From contig JBAIAA010000237.1 in the NCBI GenBank assembly GCA_037893245.1, positions 1 to 64,000 of the forward strand: a stretch of 64,000 nucleotides of DNA, given 5' to 3'. Each line of letters begins with the position of its first letter. Positions within the stretch are counted from its first letter, which is position 1. The stretch comes from Crossaster papposus. Its lineage: Eukaryota > Echinodermata > Asteroidea > Velatida > Solasteridae. The position numbers were made by a program, and so were the translations under genes. The notes under the pieces were generated by a model, which was given only the letters and a program-made list of their open reading frames with translations, did not search any database and was not told the origin of the DNA. Below, piece by piece: positions 1-11,289 of the stretch.

Positions 1-225
1 AATGAGGCACATACATTTTATTTATAACATAACAGTTATTATAACATTACTTGCACAAGATAAAATTACGGAACCCATCGGTTGGTTAACTGGTGACATT
101 TTCATGGGCTACGACGGATTGGTTAAATAACCTAACCGAATTGATCAAACAGAATGATATACAGTTTTGACCAATTCGAATTTATAATTTGACCAATTTG
201 TCGTAATCCATTGAAACTGATTGTT

Positions 226-450
226 GTACGACGAATTCAATCCTCTGAATGCTGCTTCGTTGTCGGCAAAAGCTTAGACGAATTTGTTATGTACATAATG
301 GACGAATAATATAACAATTCTCGAGACCAATGTTTAAATAGGGTGTGACCAAAATTTGAAATTGAATGATAAATGATGATTAAATTGGTTTGGTAAAAGC
401 GTGCGATATTTATTTGTCGGACGAAATTGAATTTGAGAGTTGGTAAATGT
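226..450 (+). repeat. Dispersed repeat R13, copy 1
   Basis: Shares ordered blocks with 13985-14215, 13705-13885 (inverted) and 10880-11040 (inverted). Examples are 'gacgaattcaatcctctgaatgc' near 229 against 'gacgaatttgatctctgaatgc' near 13990, the 'ccaatgtttaaatagggtg' block, and the 'cggacgaaattgaatttgagag' block. No coding potential is seen. It is probably part of a MITE-like family. Confidence 0.6.
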
Positions 451-900
451 GAACGAAAACAGCCGAGAAAACCTGCTAGTAATCACCCAACGGAAATGAT
501 GTGGATTTGATTATGCATGGGGCATCGAGCGCATGGTCCCAGAATGGAGTATTATTATTCGTCCCAAAACACACTTTAATTTAGCTATTATATTATCGAA
601 GCTTGCGCGTGTCGTGCAGCTAATTTTCCGGTTTCTTCCGTGACTGGATCGTGAATTGATTTGGAATAGGGACAATTATCATCTCTTTAAAACAGGAATT
701 CCATAAGAAAGAAATTCTCCTTACGGTCAGTTTCGTAGCATTAGGGGACAATTAGAGAACGCCTAATATTTTGCTCGTGAAAAAAAACGAAGTCGAATGC
801 AGGTAAATACATTTTTATGGCCTGGAGCACCTAATATTCAGAATAACGGCCACCAATGCTGGTTGTTTTGGCGGGGAAAATGAAAGCTTCAATATACGAG

Positions 901-1319
901 AGTGGCCCATAAAAAACAGGACAAGCCATACTTCCACTTCCTTGAGGTCAAAACTACCTATGCCAATGAATGAGATCTTTCTATAGAAGAAAAACTGATG
1001 CCAAGATGTCTTCATTTGGGCTAACTAGTCTTAGCTCCAGACCTATTTTGTGAACCCACAGTCAGGGTCCTTTCGCACCGAAAAATGACTGAACGCGCCC
1101 GCGAATTTAACCTGACACGGTTTAGTTATTTCTCGGTGCGAAACGACCAGCTGACTGTGTCTTCACAAAATAGAGTCATGGAGCTAAGACATTTATTATA
1201 GGCCTGAAGCAGGACAGTTTTGTATGTTTTCTTCTATAAAAGATTTTTATATCGGTAATTGGTATAGTTTGGCCTTTAAGAAAAGTCGATAGGTATGCTT
1301 GTCCGTTTTTTGGCTACCC
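901..1319. mobile_element. Foldback MITE, family FB-A, copy 1
   Basis: The two halves of this segment are imperfect reverse complements. The left end (ggcccataaaaaacaggac) pairs with the right end (gtccgttttttggctaccc), and paired inner blocks include 'gctccagacctattttgtga' opposite 'tcacaaaatagagtcatgga' and 'cctttcgcaccgaaaaatga' opposite 'ttatttctcggtgcgaaacg'. A second copy with the same block order is at 43189-43598. There is no coding capacity; frames here are shadows. Such foldback elements are non-autonomous DNA transposons; the superfamily is not identifiable from what is visible. Confidence 0.8.
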
Positions 1320-1729
1320 TGTACCAGCGATCACTATTATAGGCATGTAGCTATTAGAATTCCTGTAACAAAGCCAGACGTAATCACGTGATCCGTCTAC
1401 CTTTAACGTCAGGCTCACATGTATGTTTCATAATATCTGTTGTTTACCTGAACACGCGCAGTTTCCCGCGTTTTTCCCCCGTTTGCAGCATAACAATTAA
1501 GACATAACACGATCACTTTCGTGAATTTAGATACCATTTAAGGTTTAAATCGAAGTAATTAGATATTAGGTGTCGTCAGTGGAGGATACAAGACCTGTGT
1601 GAAATGCATCGATCATCTGCTGAATTTCCTATAACAGCGGCCGTCAGAAGTGATCATCGAAAGAAGATCGCAAACATTCAGTTAATTTCGTTTGACGAGA
1701 ATCGAGTTTTTACAGTAATGTGTAAAATT

Positions 1730-1735
1730 TATAAA
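1730..1735 (+). promoter_or_regulatory. Possible TATA box of the upstream exon
   Basis: TATAAA lies at the edge of the GC-rich block that forms the putative 5' exon, placing a hypothetical start site near 1760. A GACGTCAG sequence, close to a cAMP-response element, lies at 1784-1791. Mammalian CART promoters contain such a site, but one octamer is weak evidence and it may fall within the transcript. Confidence 0.2.
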
Positions 1736-1759
1736 CGGGTTGCTAGGTCCTTCGCGATA

Positions 1760-2130
1760 TTAATCGTGAATAATTCGTGAGTCGACGTCAGCCAACCCAA
1801 AACCGACAGAAACACAGGTGCGCGGCCAGCTTGGGCGTTTAGTAGTGCTTTGCCCGAACTTCAGCCGACAATCGTCACGCCCGCTCATTCGCCGGCATCG
1901 CTTAGCGCATCGTACGACGATAAATGATGAAGGCGGTGAACCACAGAACGCGCAGTCAACGTTTGCGCTGGCATTCGGGCTTGCTGAGTCCTACGCTGCG
2001 AACGCCTTCAAGTGGAGAGACTGAGACTCTGAAAGCCCGATTTTACCAGAACCCAGCTGTAGTTCCTCAAGAATATTACCCATCAAGCGCGTTAATTGGA
2101 CTTGGCCTGAAACCAGCGGAGCTAGACAAG
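1760..2130 (+). other. Putative 5' exon with upstream ORF
   Basis: A GC-rich island in AT-rich surroundings ends at AAG|GTATGT (donor at 2131). A frame starts at the tandem ATGs at 1924 and 1927 and stays open for 69 codons to the donor, ending in phase 0. Joining this donor to the acceptor at 5578 would continue the frame for 21 proline-rich codons to a TGA at 5642-5644, which overlaps the ATG at 5641 of the CART-type precursor. The simplest reading is a mainly untranslated first exon of that gene with a long upstream ORF. It could instead be the first coding exon of an unrelated gene whose next exon I have not found. The 5' boundary is a guess from base composition and the TATA-like site. 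Confidence 0.35.
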
Positions 2131-3390
2131 GTATGTGCAGCACGCATTTCGCAAGATCTTCTAAATCTTGCCATGGTATTATGCTAATTGCGTTTTGATG
2201 TGAGGTGATGAAAAGAGACAGTGGAATTAGACTGTCAAGCTCTTGTGAGAGTATTGTTGCCTTGTAGAAATCTTGGTATATTTTACACTATCTCGGCGGT
2301 ATTATTAGACCTAATATTGTGTGAAACAATTTTCCCCCTTTATTGTTGCATATAAGCTTGACCATGATAGGGAGTTATACAAAACCCATTGATGTTTACA
2401 CGGTCGTTAATAACTATATCATTTTCTTTGCTGACTTATACAATTCCATGCATATTGTTTTGTTAGGTTCGGGGTCTATTTGGTACTATTGTTTTTACCC
2501 GCAAATTTTACTCTCTTTTAAAACTCCTGTGTTTCTTGGCATTTTAGAAATATCCAGTTTGTATTGCGATGTTTCCACCACAAGCAAGATAATTTATTTG
2601 AATTTATGTGCTCTGATGATAGGGACCCTAATAGGACAATATCACTTGTCGGTTGTACATTATTTTGTTATCGTTTAAAGCAGCAAAAGTGCTTAAAATA
2701 TATAGAAATGTGCTTGACAAACAACCTGATGAAGTGTTTAGCTTGTGAATGCTGAATATTCGGAGAAACAATATTAACAAATCGATTACAATTCAAAATT
2801 TGCCGAGTCACAACTTGAATTGCGACCACAATCTGCGTTCAGTGTGCGTTCTCCGCCAGCCGATTGCAGCTACTCGCGTGTCGAGTCACGCAGCATGAAC
2901 AGACCAATAGTAGCGCTAACGTGTGCGCCGCGCGTCGTTCGGACACTTGCATTATTTGCAGAAATGTAAACAAAAAATGCGTATCTGATGAGACCGCGTA
3001 TTTGAAATGGTATTTTTGTGTTATTTTTCCTCAGAATGACAGCATGCTACACGTAATATATTCAAAAGGAGTTTAGAATCAATAATATCCTTACAATAAA
3101 TAAGCTTTTTTAACAGTAGCTTGGCTGTGTGTTGTTTTGTTTGTGTTTTTTGGTTTTGTTTAGTGTATAGCCTAGTTTTTTTTTTTTTTTTTAATTTTTG
3201 GGGGAGGGAATTAGCTGCCAAAAAAGGAGGTATAGTTTATTCGTTTAACAAAAATAACAATTATACCATAAGTGTATTTGTTGTTTATGACATTTTAGAA
3301 AAGTGTAAGGTTATTAAGGATATGAACGAGAATGTCAGTGCAAAAACCTGCGAGTTCAAAGTGTAAGGCTAAACTTCATCTGGCTTAACT
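2131..3390. other. AT-rich stretch, no gene seen
   Basis: Probably intron if the upstream exon is real. Frames at 2343-2678 and 3121-3366 are AT-rich, lack homology cues and lack convincing splice context. A run of T lies at 3178-3192. Nothing else is supported. Confidence 0.5.
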
Positions 3391-3396
3391 TACAGG

Positions 3397-3645
3397 GGCC
3401 AATTTCATAGAGCTGCTAAGCACAAAAATGTGCTTAGCACAAAAAAAGTCTTGCAAAAGTCTTAAAAACAGGTTTACCAGCCAAAATTCTTCGTGTTTTT
3501 ATGCTAAGCAAAAGAACCAGCTGATTATCAATCAAAAACAATAAAGATCACGATGAAAATTTGGTCTGTAACCTTGTTTTTTGTTGAGGACACATTTTTC
3601 ATGCTAAGCACATTTTTGTGCTTAGCAGCTCTATGAAATTGGCCC
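3397..3645. mobile_element. MITE of the GGCCAATTTCAT family, copy 1
   Basis: Long near-perfect terminal inverted repeats: the left end reads ggccaatttcatagagctgc and continues with the self-complementary block gctaagcacaaaaatgtgct. The right end is its reverse complement, ending ...agctctatgaaattggcc. The centre is AT-rich and non-coding. CAGG occurs just outside both ends and could be a target duplication. Related copies are at 19971-20249, 55324-55505 and 61965-62211, with diverged ones near 48700-48905 and 56235-56395. It is the most frequent small element in the window. Confidence 0.9.
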
Positions 3646-4154
3646 AGGGGCCCTACAAAAAGCTGTCAGAAGAGAACGTGTAGCTTTACTGAGCCCACAT
3701 GTTTACAGCTTGCCATGATTGAACTACAGCTAATTCAGAGTTAATGTGCTTGTAAATGGCGCCTAATTTAAGATTTGGTTTGAGAGTTGTTGAGGCTTAT
3801 TTACGACCGCGTAATTACTCGGTGGTCGCCGCACTCCTCGGCAAAGTGGCTATAATTATGTTGAAGGAGTGTACACGAGAAAGTGTGGACTCGTAATTAC
3901 GAATTCTCGAGCGCGAAGGGCCGAGATAAATCGTAATTTACGAATCGCACACTTGCGAGTTTATTCTCTGACTAAAACCATTGCGTCGACAGTCGTCCAG
4001 TTGAGTGGACGTGAAAAGACATTGCATTCTGGTATCGTGGCCCCATGTATTACTATTATTAGACGCGTAATTTACATTCAGGGTTTCTCTGGATTTTACG
4101 TAATCAAGCTGAGTCTGGATTAGTGTTGAGGACAAAATCCGTAATTGTTTAAGT

Positions 4155-4548
4155 TTAAAGGTAGGATACACCATTTGCAGATATCAAAAAATATTTACTA
4201 CCGAATTATTAAGAAAAACTTACTTATTTGGAAGTAGATAATGATTCTAGGCAATCCAGACAAAATTATTGCGCTAGATATCCTGTAATTATTCGATAAA
4301 TAGAATTTTATAAAACAAAATCGCCGGACGGCGATCGCGAAAAAACCAATAATAACATAAGAACTTAACTAGCCGGCGCACGGTGAAAACAAACCCTGTT
4401 TTTCGTGATTTCTGCGGCATGCCATGATTGTAGAAATTCGGAGACAGGTCCGAGTAAACTATATTTGTACTATAACATACAACCCCCCAAAGTCCACCCA
4501 TTACAAGATAATTCAGAGCATTTACCATGGTGTGATCCTGCCCTTTAA
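4155..4548. mobile_element. MITE of the TTAAAGGTAGGATACACC family, copy 1
   Basis: The left end is ttaaaggtaggatacaccat and the right end is its approximate reverse complement (ccatggtgtgatcctgccct then ttaa). Read on the minus strand it aligns over its full length with 30890-31194, including the shared blocks 'caggatatctagcgcaat' and 'gatatctgcaaatggtgtat'. It is non-coding; the 88-residue minus-strand frame inside is a by-product. Confidence 0.85.
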
Positions 4549-4596
4549 CACCCAAATGAAAACCTAGCTTTACTAGTGTTCAAGTATGAAGTAACG

Positions 4597-4764
4597 ATAT
4601 GTGGCAGAGAAAACAAAACCACTTTTGTGTTGACCCATTGTGTGTTCCCGGAATATCAGTATTTTTTTTAGGTTTACAAGGGGATGGGGTTAGGTTACAA
4701 TATAGTGTTGAGTGTGTATAAAGTATAGGATAAGTAGGGGGGTACGTACCCCTCTGCCACATAT
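4597..4764. mobile_element. MITE of the ATATGTGGCAGAG family, copy 1
   Basis: Terminal inverted repeats ATATGTGGCAGAG and CTCTGCCACATAT. The body 'ttgtgttgacccattgtgtg...ttcccggaat' recurs at 50050-50215 and 51857-52017. Each copy has a poly-C or poly-A run just inside the left end and 'gagtgtgtataa' before the right end. It is non-coding. Confidence 0.85.
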
Positions 4765-5640
4765 GAGTGCATGGTATACTAGTGTTACTTGTGTTAAAAA
4801 GCATGCCAACAAAACTCTGTACTGATGTTTTTTTCTTTTTCGTGTTGCCATGTTGCGTTATGTGATCTTGTTTGGTGTGTGCAACCGAACGTGGACCAAT
4901 TTTTGACTTACTTTTAATTGCTGCAATATGACTTATGCGCCTTTGAAACACCATGGATCCCCAATCTTTGCTATCGACGTGCACTCCTTGGCATGACTAT
5001 TGCAGTGATTTTTATGCGAAACAATTAAATCGAAAAACAACACCCCAATATGTCTAAGATTAAAAACTGGTGTCCCATGGTCATTTAACCTCTTCTTGGA
5101 ATTTGCCTCATAACTCTGTCAGAAATATTAGATTTTGACGTTTGATGTCCTCAGTTTTAAAGTGGAAAGTTGTATTTTTCGAATCATACTATTATAATCT
5201 ATGTTGTCACACATTCTACGTGTAGCCATTTTTTTTAAACCTGTTTTTGTATAGACGCACTGTACAAGATGTTCCTGCATCTGTTAGGTTCTGTATGCAG
5301 ACGCCTGGTGTGGCTATCGCGTACAGTTAGCGCAATGCAAGGAGTCGGTTGCAAAGTAATTTAAGTACATTTTATGAAGGATCAGCCATGCAGTTCAATT
5401 TTTAGAAGGTGATCCGTGAAGTTGTTCTAACGTTGGGGGCCACAACGGGCTACCTCGGTGTAGCACATTCCAAGAGGTGGTGTGTTTTGGGCGCACAACA
5501 ATGTTGACTTCCGAACGTTGGTCCCGAGTGAAACCACTCCATCTTTCTCACCTGTGTTTATTTCCTCCTAATCAACAGTGGCCGTATACCGCATCACCCT
5601 CCAAACAAACACCACCACCACCACCACAGCCACCCACCCC

Positions 5641-5919
5641 ATGAATCTTGATCTGAGATGCCTTAGCGCCTGCCTGGTCCTACTTGCCCTACTCGGGTCT
5701 CCTTGGCTGGTACCCTTGGACCTCTACGACCCCGAGGCGTGGGAGAGAGAACGGGGAGGAGGCGGTCAAGCGAGAGGGGACGCCTCCGGAGGAGACGGCG
5801 GCTGGATGATACCCACTGCCTCCCGGGACGTCGGGGCCGCAAGCAATGGCGGTCCAAATCCCTACCGGCTCAGCCTGATGGACGAACCAGCGTCAAGACC
5901 TTCGATTCCAAGATTTTCG
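5641..5919 (+). CDS. CART-type neuropeptide precursor, first coding exon
   Basis: Encodes residues 1-93 of a secreted peptide precursor. The ATG at 5641 begins a classic signal peptide: a short N-region with Arg6, a Leu/Val-rich core at about residues 8-20 and a likely cleavage between residues 20 and 26. Then follows a spacer rich in Gly, Asp, Ser and Pro with an Arg-Glu-Arg at 36-38 but no Lys-Arg dibasic site. The exon ends at TCG|GTAAGT after exactly 93 codons (phase 0). A strong acceptor (ttcctcctaatcaacag, AG at 5577-5578) lies 63 bases upstream of the ATG, so this is probably an internal exon with some 5' UTR. The open frame extends back to that acceptor, but only the ATG at 5641 gives a proper signal peptide. 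GC content is well above the flanks, as expected of coding DNA. The partner exon is at 38964-39119. Confidence 0.7.
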
Positions 5920-5925
5920 GTAAGT

Positions 5926-7280
5926 TGTATACGACACTCATTTTAAGGACAATTTTGAAATCGCATTTGTACCAGTTCCTAAAGAACCAGTTATGAAATT
6001 GTATGTAACAACACCTGTTATTTACATCACTTGTTCAACGGCGTAACTAGGGTTAGACTTGAGGACTTGAGCGCCACCATTTGTTTTAAAGGATGGCGAA
6101 GAATGGCAACATATTGTCTATGTGGCAGTTTGAAATTTCAAATGGGGGCACCCAGGTGCACGTACTCCGATAGGGGTACGCTGATTTTAGCCAAATTTTG
6201 ATTATTGCGATGCCTGTCTTCTTTCGTAACGAACTATTTTCGTCGGTGATGAACATTTCAGAGACTATTTGTATGGTATATCCAACAGTAATTCTATATT
6301 TGCGAGATCTTGTGTGTGTCCTTTTTTTTTCTTAAGATGAAACTTTGTGATGAAACGTTTGTACAACTGTGTACAAAAACGGATCATTGTTTTGTTTGTA
6401 GCGTTGCGTTTATAGGGCTGCTTTTTGTTCCCGGTATGAAATGAGTACAACTGTACTCCCTTTCCGAGTCAGTTCGCGCCGGGAATATGTTTACATTTAC
6501 CGGGCCCTGAGGCGCGGGATTGTTGTTTTTGTCACTTACCTTCTCCGAGACGGGTTTTAGGGCCAGCACCTGTAGGTAGCGACACCTTGATATTCTTGGC
6601 CTCGCTCGCTGCGAGCCGGTCGCTGACAGATATTTCCGGCCTCTTCTGTGACGTGTTTATCCGTCCATCCGGTTTTGAATTCCTTGAAAAAAAACTGTGT
6701 GTGTATCACAGTCCTCCGACGCAAACTGGTTTAACAAACACGCGGTCAGAAGTTCTTTATAACTATGCCAATCCTATAGAGTAAGAATCAAAGAAACAAC
6801 ATTGTTTAAAATCGGAAGAGGACGTGCGAAAAAGAAGACATTTTGACGATGGTATTAGATGTATGTAATCTAAATATTGCACTTTAGGTGTCAGCACAGC
6901 GGTCGTCCCGAATACTCGTGTTTACTTCGTACGCCTGTCCATGCAATAACGTAGGGTTTATGGACCGTGAGGATCACTTGATGACAAACGAAGGCAAGTT
7001 TTACATTCCAAGTACATGTGCATTTTTACTTTAAATCTAAAACTTTAGTTCCTTTTTTTTCCCCTCAAAAAGCCACAAATTAAAAGAAGAAACAAAATAA
7101 ATCGGAATAAAAATAACCCTTATAGTTACGTTGAGGTTTCCAAACTCTACAATCTCCAATCACGCCTTGCACCGTAATCAACCTGAGCTATCAGAATGCT
7201 TAGCTGAGGACGAGAATACATAGCATTTATAATGCCGTAATTGTATACCTGTGATTATAGCAAGTATTATGAAACAAGAT
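5926..7280. other. Intronic stretch, nothing assigned
   Basis: AT-rich. Short frames at 6265-6784 show no homology cue and no matched splice signals. No clear repeat structure was recognised apart from short T and A runs. Confidence 0.5.
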
Positions 7281-7289
7281 ATAAGACAA

Positions 7290-7485
7290 ATGGGACCCAC
7301 TTCTCTTTTATGGCGGTCATTGTGTTGCGGAAATGTTGTGGTTTCTCAGGAATTCGTTTTAGTTTTTAGTTTTTAGGAGGGGGGTGCTTTAGGTAACCGA
7401 AAAGTCTAGAGAGTGTATAGGTATGGGGGGCTAAGGGGGTTAGTTCCTAGATCTCATATCTCGCCTGGTATAATAGACAAGTACG
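7290..7485. mobile_element. Repeat of the GGAATGTTGTGG family, copy 1
   Basis: Shares 'ggtcattgtgttgcggaaat', 'gttgtggtttctcaggaatt' and 'gagtgtataggtatgggg' with 33458-33665, 51686-51838 and, in reverse, 47236-47390. In better copies the ends read CATGGGACGGAG and CTCCGTC. The body is related to the ATATGTGGCAGAG family, so the two look like subfamilies with different termini. Confidence 0.65.
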
Positions 7486-8108
7486 AGAAGGCGCTCTAAC
7501 AATCTAGTCCATTTGGATGGTCAGTTTTGGGAAGATAATTCGCAACTAGGTAACAGTCGTAGAAGGCTAGAAAAGAAGCGCTACAATAACCTGACAAGTC
7601 GTTTTTTTTACATAATTATTCATATAAATAACGTGTTCGGTTGTTCCCGCGAAAAAAAACACTCTTTCAATAATGTTCCTAGTTATGGACCTAGCTTGAG
7701 TTAAACGTTATTAAACGGAAGGATGTGTAATTTAGGATGAATAGAGAAATTCTTGCCACAATACAAACAATCCTGTAAAAACGATACAATAAGCACTAGA
7801 AAAACGAATTAGATGCGAAAGTCGAGGAGAATTCTTATTGAGATGTGTCAATAGGTAATGCTCGGCTGAGACGTTGCAGTCACTGCGTACTGCACTTAAT
7901 ATACACAACTCGCCTCTCATTCTGTCAAATTACTGTTATGAGCACACAATCGTGAACCGTTGTATCCACTGTGGAGACAAGGCATTGTACATGTATGTAT
8001 GATACATTATTTTGTGGACTACCAAAACGTTGCATGTTCAAAATGTCTTCTATACTTGAACCGCAATTACTTTCCTGGTGTTGAATTTGAATCAATATAA
8101 TATTATAG

Positions 8109-8147
8109 CCCTAACCCTAACCCTAACCCTAACACTAACCCTAACCC
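8109..8147. repeat. Interstitial telomere-like (CCCTAA)n
   Basis: Six to seven units of CCCTAA with one variant (cactaa). TTAGGG is the telomere repeat of most animals including echinoderms. Its position inside ordinary AT-rich DNA marks it as interstitial. Confidence 0.9.
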
Positions 8148-8317
8148 AAAACAATAAGTTTCTTGAGTTAAAATTCATATATCTATTTTCGTGAAATCAT
8201 TGTGGAGAGCCTATAACAATGTACTATAAAAAATACCATGGTGGGAATGTATTCCGTCTTATTGTCCCTTTGTTTTTAATGTCTCACAGGGTAGGGTATC
8301 AGTTTAAGCCTAAGTCA

Positions 8318-8840
8318 TATTTTGCCGCGGCAGGCCGTGGGGTCTAAAATATTTATGGCCAATAGCAATTTAGAGCCGCCGCAGCATTCCCACGGTCACA
8401 TACTGTAGCAGTCACATAATGTTAGGGTAGCCGCAACGGCGGCGGCCGTACGGATGGCGCGCGGCGGGCGTACGGGAGCACTGCATGCGCCTTGCATTGC
8501 CCGCAGGGTGTGCCACATACCACAATGCAGCCGTACGGGCACCGTAGGGCGCCTTAAGGCTGACCCTAGGGCGGTCGTGGAATTCCTTCGGCCGTCCGCA
8601 ATTTTGGGGGTCCGCTCAAAAGTCGATTGTAATTCATAAGACTCCAGGGCAAGCCGCACGGCAAACGCGAAGGCCACCGTACGCCCACGTAGCGCCCGTA
8701 GATCTGCTCTAGTACTCACACACGGCTTCTCTATTCTACGGGGGGCAATGGACCTACGGCCAGCTGTACTCAATTTCTTAACGACCTACACAATCCTCGA
8801 AGGGGGTTACGGCCGCCGTATCCTAAGCCCGTAAGCAAAA
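8318..8840. other. GC-rich island of unknown origin
   Basis: A sharp rise in GC with many copies of gccgtacgg-type words (near 8446, 8530, 8590 and 8655), surrounded by AT-rich DNA. Frames are open on both strands because of base composition, and none resembles a known family. There is no clear terminal inverted repeat, so an old GC-rich mobile element or a CpG island are both possible. Confidence 0.4.
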
Positions 8841-9819
8841 GTGTTTTTTTCTCTAACTTCATTAACTATTAAACAATCACTTTCACAACTCTGAAGCTCC
8901 TTCGCATAATACTATCCCCGATTATGGCATTTACTAGTATTGACTATTACGCCAATTTGAACTACACACGCACATGAGCATGTACACCTATATTTCAGCC
9001 GCCATTCAGCCTAAAAGATGGTTCTTGAACCCTTTGTCTTAGGTCGCGTCAATCACTCACCAAAAATTGTGTCCGTCTCAGAGGTTGGTCTGACCACCAG
9101 ACCCTTTGAAAAGCTTCCCGAGACTGTTTGATTCGCCCCATCTCATTACATCAACCCAAATTTGTGGAAAGAAAGTAGTATGATAAGTACACTTCGTCAA
9201 AAAAAGAGACTAATCTGCCCCTTCGATGGTGTCAGCAAGGTCAGCACCAAACCTCCTAGAAGAGAAATCCTCTAGTGACCTACTGTATTTTGTGAATGAC
9301 TCTGGACGACGTATGGGGTGCACTAGCCTAATTCATGTCCCATTGAAAACAGTGTAAAATCAACAATGTTTCAGGACCAAGTTTTCATGCACACCGACAT
9401 CACTGGGGTTTCTCGTAAAACAACAATCAGATTATTGTCTTGGTCTTTATCTTTCCATTTCTTTTTCAATCTTTTGTGGGTTAGCCAATTACATTTTTTA
9501 ATATTCACACCAAAAGAAACTCACCTCCCGAAAAGTGATACTTCCCGAGCCTGCAAGCAGCCATTTTACAAAATGGCATCCCTCCACGTTCTAAGCCGAG
9601 TCTGTTCGCACTGCATAAACATTTTGGGTAACTTTTACATGACGCCGGGGTAACATTCCGATGGGTTTATCTTCCCACCGTCCGCACTTGGATTTAATTG
9701 ACGCGGGGTAGAATTGCGAGCTGGCTCCAAAACAATAAAGAGGGCGCCCCTGTGATGACCTAATGACCGCGGACTTGACGACCGGATCGTCTGTTTCCCC
9801 GACGCTAGCGTCTCAACAT

Positions 9820-9853
9820 TAAATCTTCCATCACCGGGGTGATGGAAGATTTA
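9820..9853. repeat. Perfect 34-bp palindrome
   Basis: Arms taaatcttccatcacc and ggtgatggaagattta separated by GG. A second hairpin at about 9987-10021 (gttcgcactggactt...aagtccagtgcggac) and repeats of 'tggctcggttaaact' (about 9881 and 9927) suggest a composite palindromic element over roughly 9670-10022. Confidence 0.75.
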
Positions 9854-10879
9854 ACCTAGACGTCGCGTCCGCACTGGATTTTCTGGCTCGGTTAAACTGA
9901 CCTGGTCAATCTTCCTGGGCACCTTTGGCTCGGTTAAACTACCCACGCCGCGTGGGTAAGTTACCTGTGAGGAAAGTTACCCAGGCTGTTCGCACTGGAC
10001 TTGAAATAAGTCCAGTGCGGACAGGGCTTTAGGCAATTAGGACCCATTTTTCAACCGTAATTTTGTCAAGTCTGCCCTCAGATTGGAGCTCAAAACCAGG
10101 GAGTTGATCCATGCTATATTTACACAATCCCATATTTCTTTTACCAAACGGCCTCCTTTTTCAAAAGAAACTGTGGAGGCACATTTCATGCTAATGAGCT
10201 CGCGTGGAAATTCTCTCTTCAATTAGGGTAGTGCACCCATGGACGACCTAAGTAACTTTAGGGGGTCAACCCTTCTGGGTGAATGAGGTGAAGTCTTATG
10301 CCACTAGCTCGAGGCCTAAGTGATTGTAAAACTATGAAAGCTGAGTGTATTTTCACTCGGGAGTTGTATACAGAACAAGCTTAAGCAGGATAGCTGGGCA
10401 TTTGTGTCGACTTGAAAGTAAGTAGGCGGCGATAATAACCTCACGGGGGAAGTGATTTCAATTTGCAAAACCATACTGCCCGGATTTGGTTTTTTTAAAC
10501 CTATCGAATTGTAAGAGGTGAACAGAGATTACAAGAGAGAAGGGCGGAACTGTAGAATTATTGTTTTTAAGAGTATCACCTTTTTGTGCATGGGGGAATA
10601 GGAGGGACGACATTTATCGCGTCTTGATGAATTGTGTGAACCAGAAACCTCACTCCAGTGGGGTATAGGAACTTTTAAGAGATTGTTTTCTGGAGGTTGC
10701 CCCTGTTTTTGTTCCGATCTTAAAAGATTGACTCGAAATCTGATTACTCTCGATTTAGTAATTGCACCCATATTAGCTACAACACGAAGTAACCGGATGA
10801 ACCTTGTCGGGTCCTATCAAACCTGATCAAAACGATCGGCCATCTTACATTACAAGCACGTTTTTACTTTTCGTTTTTT

Positions 10880-11040
10880 TCTTTTTCCGGCTATTTTGAA
10901 ACATTTTTCTTCAAATTCAACCAACTCTAACATTCAATTTCGGCGATCGGCGGAGATAACAAAAATTCACAATTCAATTTCAATGTTTGGTCGCCCTTTT
11001 TAAAACACCGGATCGAGAATATTCGTCATTACATATCAAT
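10880..11040 (-). repeat. Dispersed repeat R13, copy 2
   Basis: Reverse-orientation relative of 226-450. Shared words include 'aacattcaatttcg', 'attcaatttcaatgtttgg' and 'gagaatattcgtc'. No coding potential. Confidence 0.5.
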
Positions 11041-11289
11041 ATCGTATAAGCTGTGGCCGAAAGGCAGAATTTGGAGATCGATTTTTTTTTAAACCAATAC
11101 ATTTCAAACTTGTGTTTAATAAATTGCTGTGTGCTTGAGTCAGGCACACAACAGAAGTTTGGTAATAAATGACTGCGAAACAAAATAGCGGGCAGAACTT
11201 TACACAGGGGGGACGGCGGCTGCCGTGTCGGCGATGTCTGGGTATGATCGTGCGGGTGACACAACAGTCGTAGTCGAATAACTTCTATG

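Noticed and set aside
4580..4984. 134-codon minus-strand frame
   Set aside because: Most of it is the ATATGTGGCAGAG MITE, and there are no exon signals.
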